Positions 22,701 through 24,962 of a DNA stretch of 24,962 nt are shown in pieces. A program made the position numbers and the translations under genes. This DNA comes from Ophiosphaerella korrae (lineage: Eukaryota; Ascomycota; Dothideomycetes; Pleosporales; Phaeosphaeriaceae): positions 1-24,962 of the forward strand of contig JALNQF010000526.1 in assembly GCA_028456385.1 (NCBI GenBank), given 5' to 3'. The stretch's first letter is position 1. Each line of letters opens with the position of its first letter. The notes under the pieces are model-generated. The model saw nothing but the letters and a program-made list of their open reading frames with translations, was not told where the DNA came from and did not search any database.

Positions 22701-24180
22701 TAATTTTACAATATATACCTAATCTACTACTATATAAAGAACTTACAAGATAGTAAACTTAGTTACCTCTAACCTATACTAATTCCCTACGTACCTTAGA
22801 CTAATATCTTAGTAGACTATATCTAAGCCTTACTAACTAGGAAAAATAGTAGCTAGATTTATAAATATATCCTAGTAATTTACTACTATCTTATAAAAAG
22901 ATACTATTTCTTCCCTTATAAGTCTCTAAAACCTAAGGAAGCTACCTAATATTTTATATCTATTTTTAAGCTTTATAGAGTCTTAATAAATATTGTATCT
23001 AATAAAGAGATAACCTTTATTAGCTAATTTTAGCACTATATATATAAACGCCTCTATATTACGCAAAAGCTCTTAACTACGTACTACCTAGAAACTAATA
23101 GCTAAACTAAGTAAGTAAATTAAGCCCTAGAGATCTTTCTAAAGTAATATATTAACTATACGTAAGATAACTAGGTAGCCTAGCTATACGTAGCTAAGTT
23201 CTAGGTAAATAATACTATTAACATATCTATTAGGATAACTCTATTTCTTATAGATCTAGGGTATTACCCTTATAGTAGTATACACCCTAGCGAAAATAAT
23301 AAAGATTAACTAAACCTAGCCTAACGTAACTAACGTATACAAGCTAATAAGCTACTTAACGCCTATAGTAACCTAGTAGCCTACCTTAAGGAAAAAATAC
23401 TCTAGGTATAATAAAAGTAAGTAGCCTAAGCTAATACCTTTTACTAAAGTAAACTAGTATATAAAGTTAGTAACTAAGCCTATGTTAGTATAGCTAATTA
23501 GAGAACTACTTAGCTAACCCTAAAATTAGACTACTAATAGGTAGGCCTATACCCTATTAAGAGAGTTATCTACGATAGTAGAGTATATAAGCTAGTACTA
23601 CCCTAAGAGATACTAAGTAAAGGCGTATTCCTAGTCTTCTCTCTAAAACTCTTACGCCTTAGAGATTAGAAGCTCTTACTAGACTAAGACCTACTATAGC
23701 TAATCCCTATTATTATTACTAATAAAGAAACTAGTAGCGTATATAAAGAATACTTAGTAGAAGCTATCTTAGACGTACGCTTTAAAGAGCGTAGAAAATA
23801 CGTAGGATAGTACTACTTAGTCTACTAGACTAGCTATAATAAACCTATATAGGAGCTAGTAGAAGAATTTGTAAAATACAAAGCTACCTTTAACTTTTAC
23901 TAGAACTACCTAGAGAAAGCTAAACTACTAACTCTACGTATACCTAAAAAATAGAGCCCTAACAAAGACATAACCTATTAGAGTATCTTAACCTACTAAT
24001 AGGTATAAAAAAAGCCCCCTCTAAGGCGTAATTACTACTTTTAACTTTTACTAGAACTACCTAAAAAAGCCTAAAATACTAACTATATACCTAAAATAGA
24101 GCCTAACAAAAACGCAACCTAGTAGGGTACCCTAGCTATTAGTAGGCGCAAAAAAGGCCCTCTAAAGCGTAATTAGAAAA
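19800..24180 (+). pseudogene. pol: Pol remnant of element D: protease, RT, RNase H, integrase, chromodomain
   Basis: All domains read in one frame (codons at positions 0 modulo 3), one step back from gag, so expression may have used a frameshift or a separate start. The protease motif D-S-G-A is seen as NNRA at 19986-19997, three adjacent G-to-A changes. In the RT, the first catalytic Asp is Asn at 21021-21023 (KFNVIHAF), and the active site reads YIDN at 21207-21218. RNase H is around 21690-21960. The integrase zinc region is near 22540-22740. Catalytic Asp 1 is at about 22815, Asp 2 at 23001-23003 (now Asn) and Glu at 23109-23111 (now Lys), with 35 residues between the last two. A chromodomain lies at 23748-23895 (YLVEAILD, RRKY, YYLVY-TSYNKP, ELVEEF). 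The sequence is distinct from the B/C family. Numerous stops make it inactive. Confidence 0.88.
23890..24180 (+). repeat. Tandem duplication of about 150 bp at the end of D pol
   Basis: The block beginning ttaacttttactagaactac at 23890 repeats from 24041, a period of 151 bp. The rest of each block is parallel (agagcc-taacaaa, ggtataaaaaaag against ggcgcaaaaaagg, then gcgtaatta). The copies differ by transitions and small indels. The repeat directly follows the chromodomain and would extend the protein tail with a basic, Lys/Arg/Pro-rich segment. The period is not a multiple of three, so later indels or a frame change are implied. Confidence 0.78.
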
Positions 24181-24780
24181 CTTTACTACTAGTTAAAGCT
24201 AAATTATAGCGCAAAAATAGTAGGAATAGTTTACCTTAGCTAGCTCTACTACTATAGCTACGACTACTACGCTCTCTTATAACTAGTTACGCGTAGGTCT
24301 AGTTTACTATTATAGAATTTACGACTAGCTACTAAATTCCTAGCTAGGGCTACTCTACGCTACCTACTCCTTAATACTTGTAAATATTAGGCTTACTAGG
24401 TCCCTTATATTAATAAACCTACCTATCGCAAAGCCTATATCTATAGTAGGTACCTATATAGAGATCTAGCACTATTAAGTTACTTAGTAGTATTAACTTT
24501 GCCTTCCCTTATACTATATACAAATACTTTTAGGTTTAATTTTATTAGTGCAAGGTAGAAGTAGTAGAAAAGGGTTTATAGTCGACACGTTTTATATATA
24601 GAAGTTACGCAGGTCTTAATTTTATACTAAAATTAGTAAAAACCTTAGCTCTATACTCTATAAATAACGATTTTAACTCTAAAAATAGTTAACCTCCTTA
24701 ACTCTAGCTACTACTACTACTACCTAATAGGTATTATTAGTTAATTAGAGCCCTTTTTAAGCTCTAGGAATTTGCTCTTT
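24181..24780 (+). other. 3' region of element D between pol and the purine tract
   Basis: This is about 600 bp with no recognised domain. The pol frame can be followed some way (TKFLARATLRYLLLNTCKY, NKPTYRKAYIYSRYLYRDLA) with fewer stops than elsewhere, so it may still be coding or a separate small ORF. A patch near 24580-24620 keeps gtcgacacg and gcagg, more CA and GC than the surroundings. Confidence 0.4.
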
Positions 24781-24795
24781 AAAAGGAGGGAGACG
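24778..24795 (+). other. Polypurine tract of element D
   Basis: The run aaaaggagggaga lies directly before the 3' LTR start. It is a good match to the purine primer expected there and is among the few G-rich stretches left in the window. Confidence 0.75.
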
Positions 24796-24962
24796 TATAA
24801 AGGAGTTATCCCTTATATCTCTTATTCTTGTACTAATATTAGTAAGTTTACAACTTACTAATATTATAAACTTACTAACATTGTAAACTTACTAATATTT
24901 AACTACCTTTCTACTTTTAGTTAGCGCTTAGTAAGCTACTAGGTATATATACCTAGTACTTA
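24796..24962 (+). repeat. 3' LTR of element D, first 167 bp
   Basis: It aligns with 16447 onward, including ggagttatc, the repeat array and the segment tttagttagcgcttagtaag. It is shortened in the array. It is cut by the end of the window. Confidence 0.88.
24833..24899. repeat. Shorter palindromic repeat array in the D 3' LTR
   Basis: This array holds three forward units (acttactaatatt or acttactaacatt) and one inverted unit (agtaagttt) that form a stem around taca. It is roughly 60 bp shorter than the array in the 5' LTR. Confidence 0.82.

Larger units (their letters stand above)
16447..24962 (+). mobile_element. Element D, second chromodomain Gypsy family, inserted in A, 3' end beyond the window
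   Basis: D has a 5' LTR at 16447, gag, pol and a 3' LTR that starts at 24796 and is cut by the window end. Its two LTR starts align without gaps (tgtaagggag against tataaaggag, two transitions). The distance from LTR start to LTR start is 8349 bp, longer than B or C. Gag and pol are in different frames, unlike the B/C family. The sequence is strongly RIP-mutated but frames are preserved. The flanking target duplication cannot be checked because the right flank is not included; the left flank ends gtatag. Confidence 0.88.

Noticed and set aside
24181..24780. A possible antisense ORF in the D 3' region similar to that of B/C.
   Set aside because: Minus-strand frames have some open stretches, but there is only one copy to compare and no shared motifs with the B/C antisense frame, so it cannot be supported.
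1..24962. Stops at TAG and TAA suggested an alternative genetic code.
   Set aside because: Stops occur at both Gln and Trp positions together with Asp-to-Asn and Cys-to-Tyr changes, and differ between paralogous copies. That is transition mutation, not codon reassignment.

Overview
This window is gene-free, extremely AT-rich DNA of the kind found in heterochromatic blocks of filamentous ascomycetes (Pezizomycotina). It is made of Ty3/Gypsy-type LTR retrotransposons with chromodomain integrases (chromovirus lineage). All are dead and carry the signature of repeat-induced point mutation (RIP): CpA and TpG are rare, TpA is very common, and former CAG/CAA/TGG codons read as stops. The protein frames are otherwise kept over several kilobases, with few frameshifts. 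Where two copies of an LTR can be compared base by base, the differences I checked are all C/T or G/A transitions. The assignment to a RIP-competent ascomycete is an inference; I cannot name the species.

Layout. Positions 1-424 are unclassified AT-rich sequence. Element A (+ strand) is a truncated copy lying in two pieces, 425-1966 (RT, RNase H, start of integrase) and 16064-16446 (integrase core). It is split by element B (- strand, 1967-16058), which has matching LTRs (1967-2414 and 15612-16058) and a perfect 5-bp target duplication (tataa). Element C, of the same family but with a divergent LTR subtype, inserted into the integrase region of B in the opposite orientation. Its LTRs are 8571-9011 and 11076-11516. 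Element D (+ strand, 16447 to beyond the window end) is a different chromodomain Gypsy family that inserted into the right-hand piece of A.

The main structural result is an inversion. The two C LTRs now point in opposite directions. The 5-bp target duplication of C is found as tacta beside the left LTR (9012-9016) and as its reverse complement tagta beside the right LTR (11517-11521). This is explained by recombination between the inverted 3' halves of B and C, which flipped everything between the crossover points. Segments 2415-4480 and 9017-11075 are therefore reciprocal B/C hybrids in inverted orientation.

Gene content. B and C each encoded one continuous gag-pol frame (gag with two CCHC knuckles, protease, RT, RNase H, integrase, chromodomain). 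In addition, the 3' region of this family carries a conserved open-frame remnant on the antisense strand, seen in both copies, which I cannot assign to a family. D had gag and pol in different frames. No tRNA, rRNA, CRISPR, host gene or intact coding sequence was seen. The most notable items are the inversion, the antisense ORF, and the variable palindromic repeat array in the D LTR.
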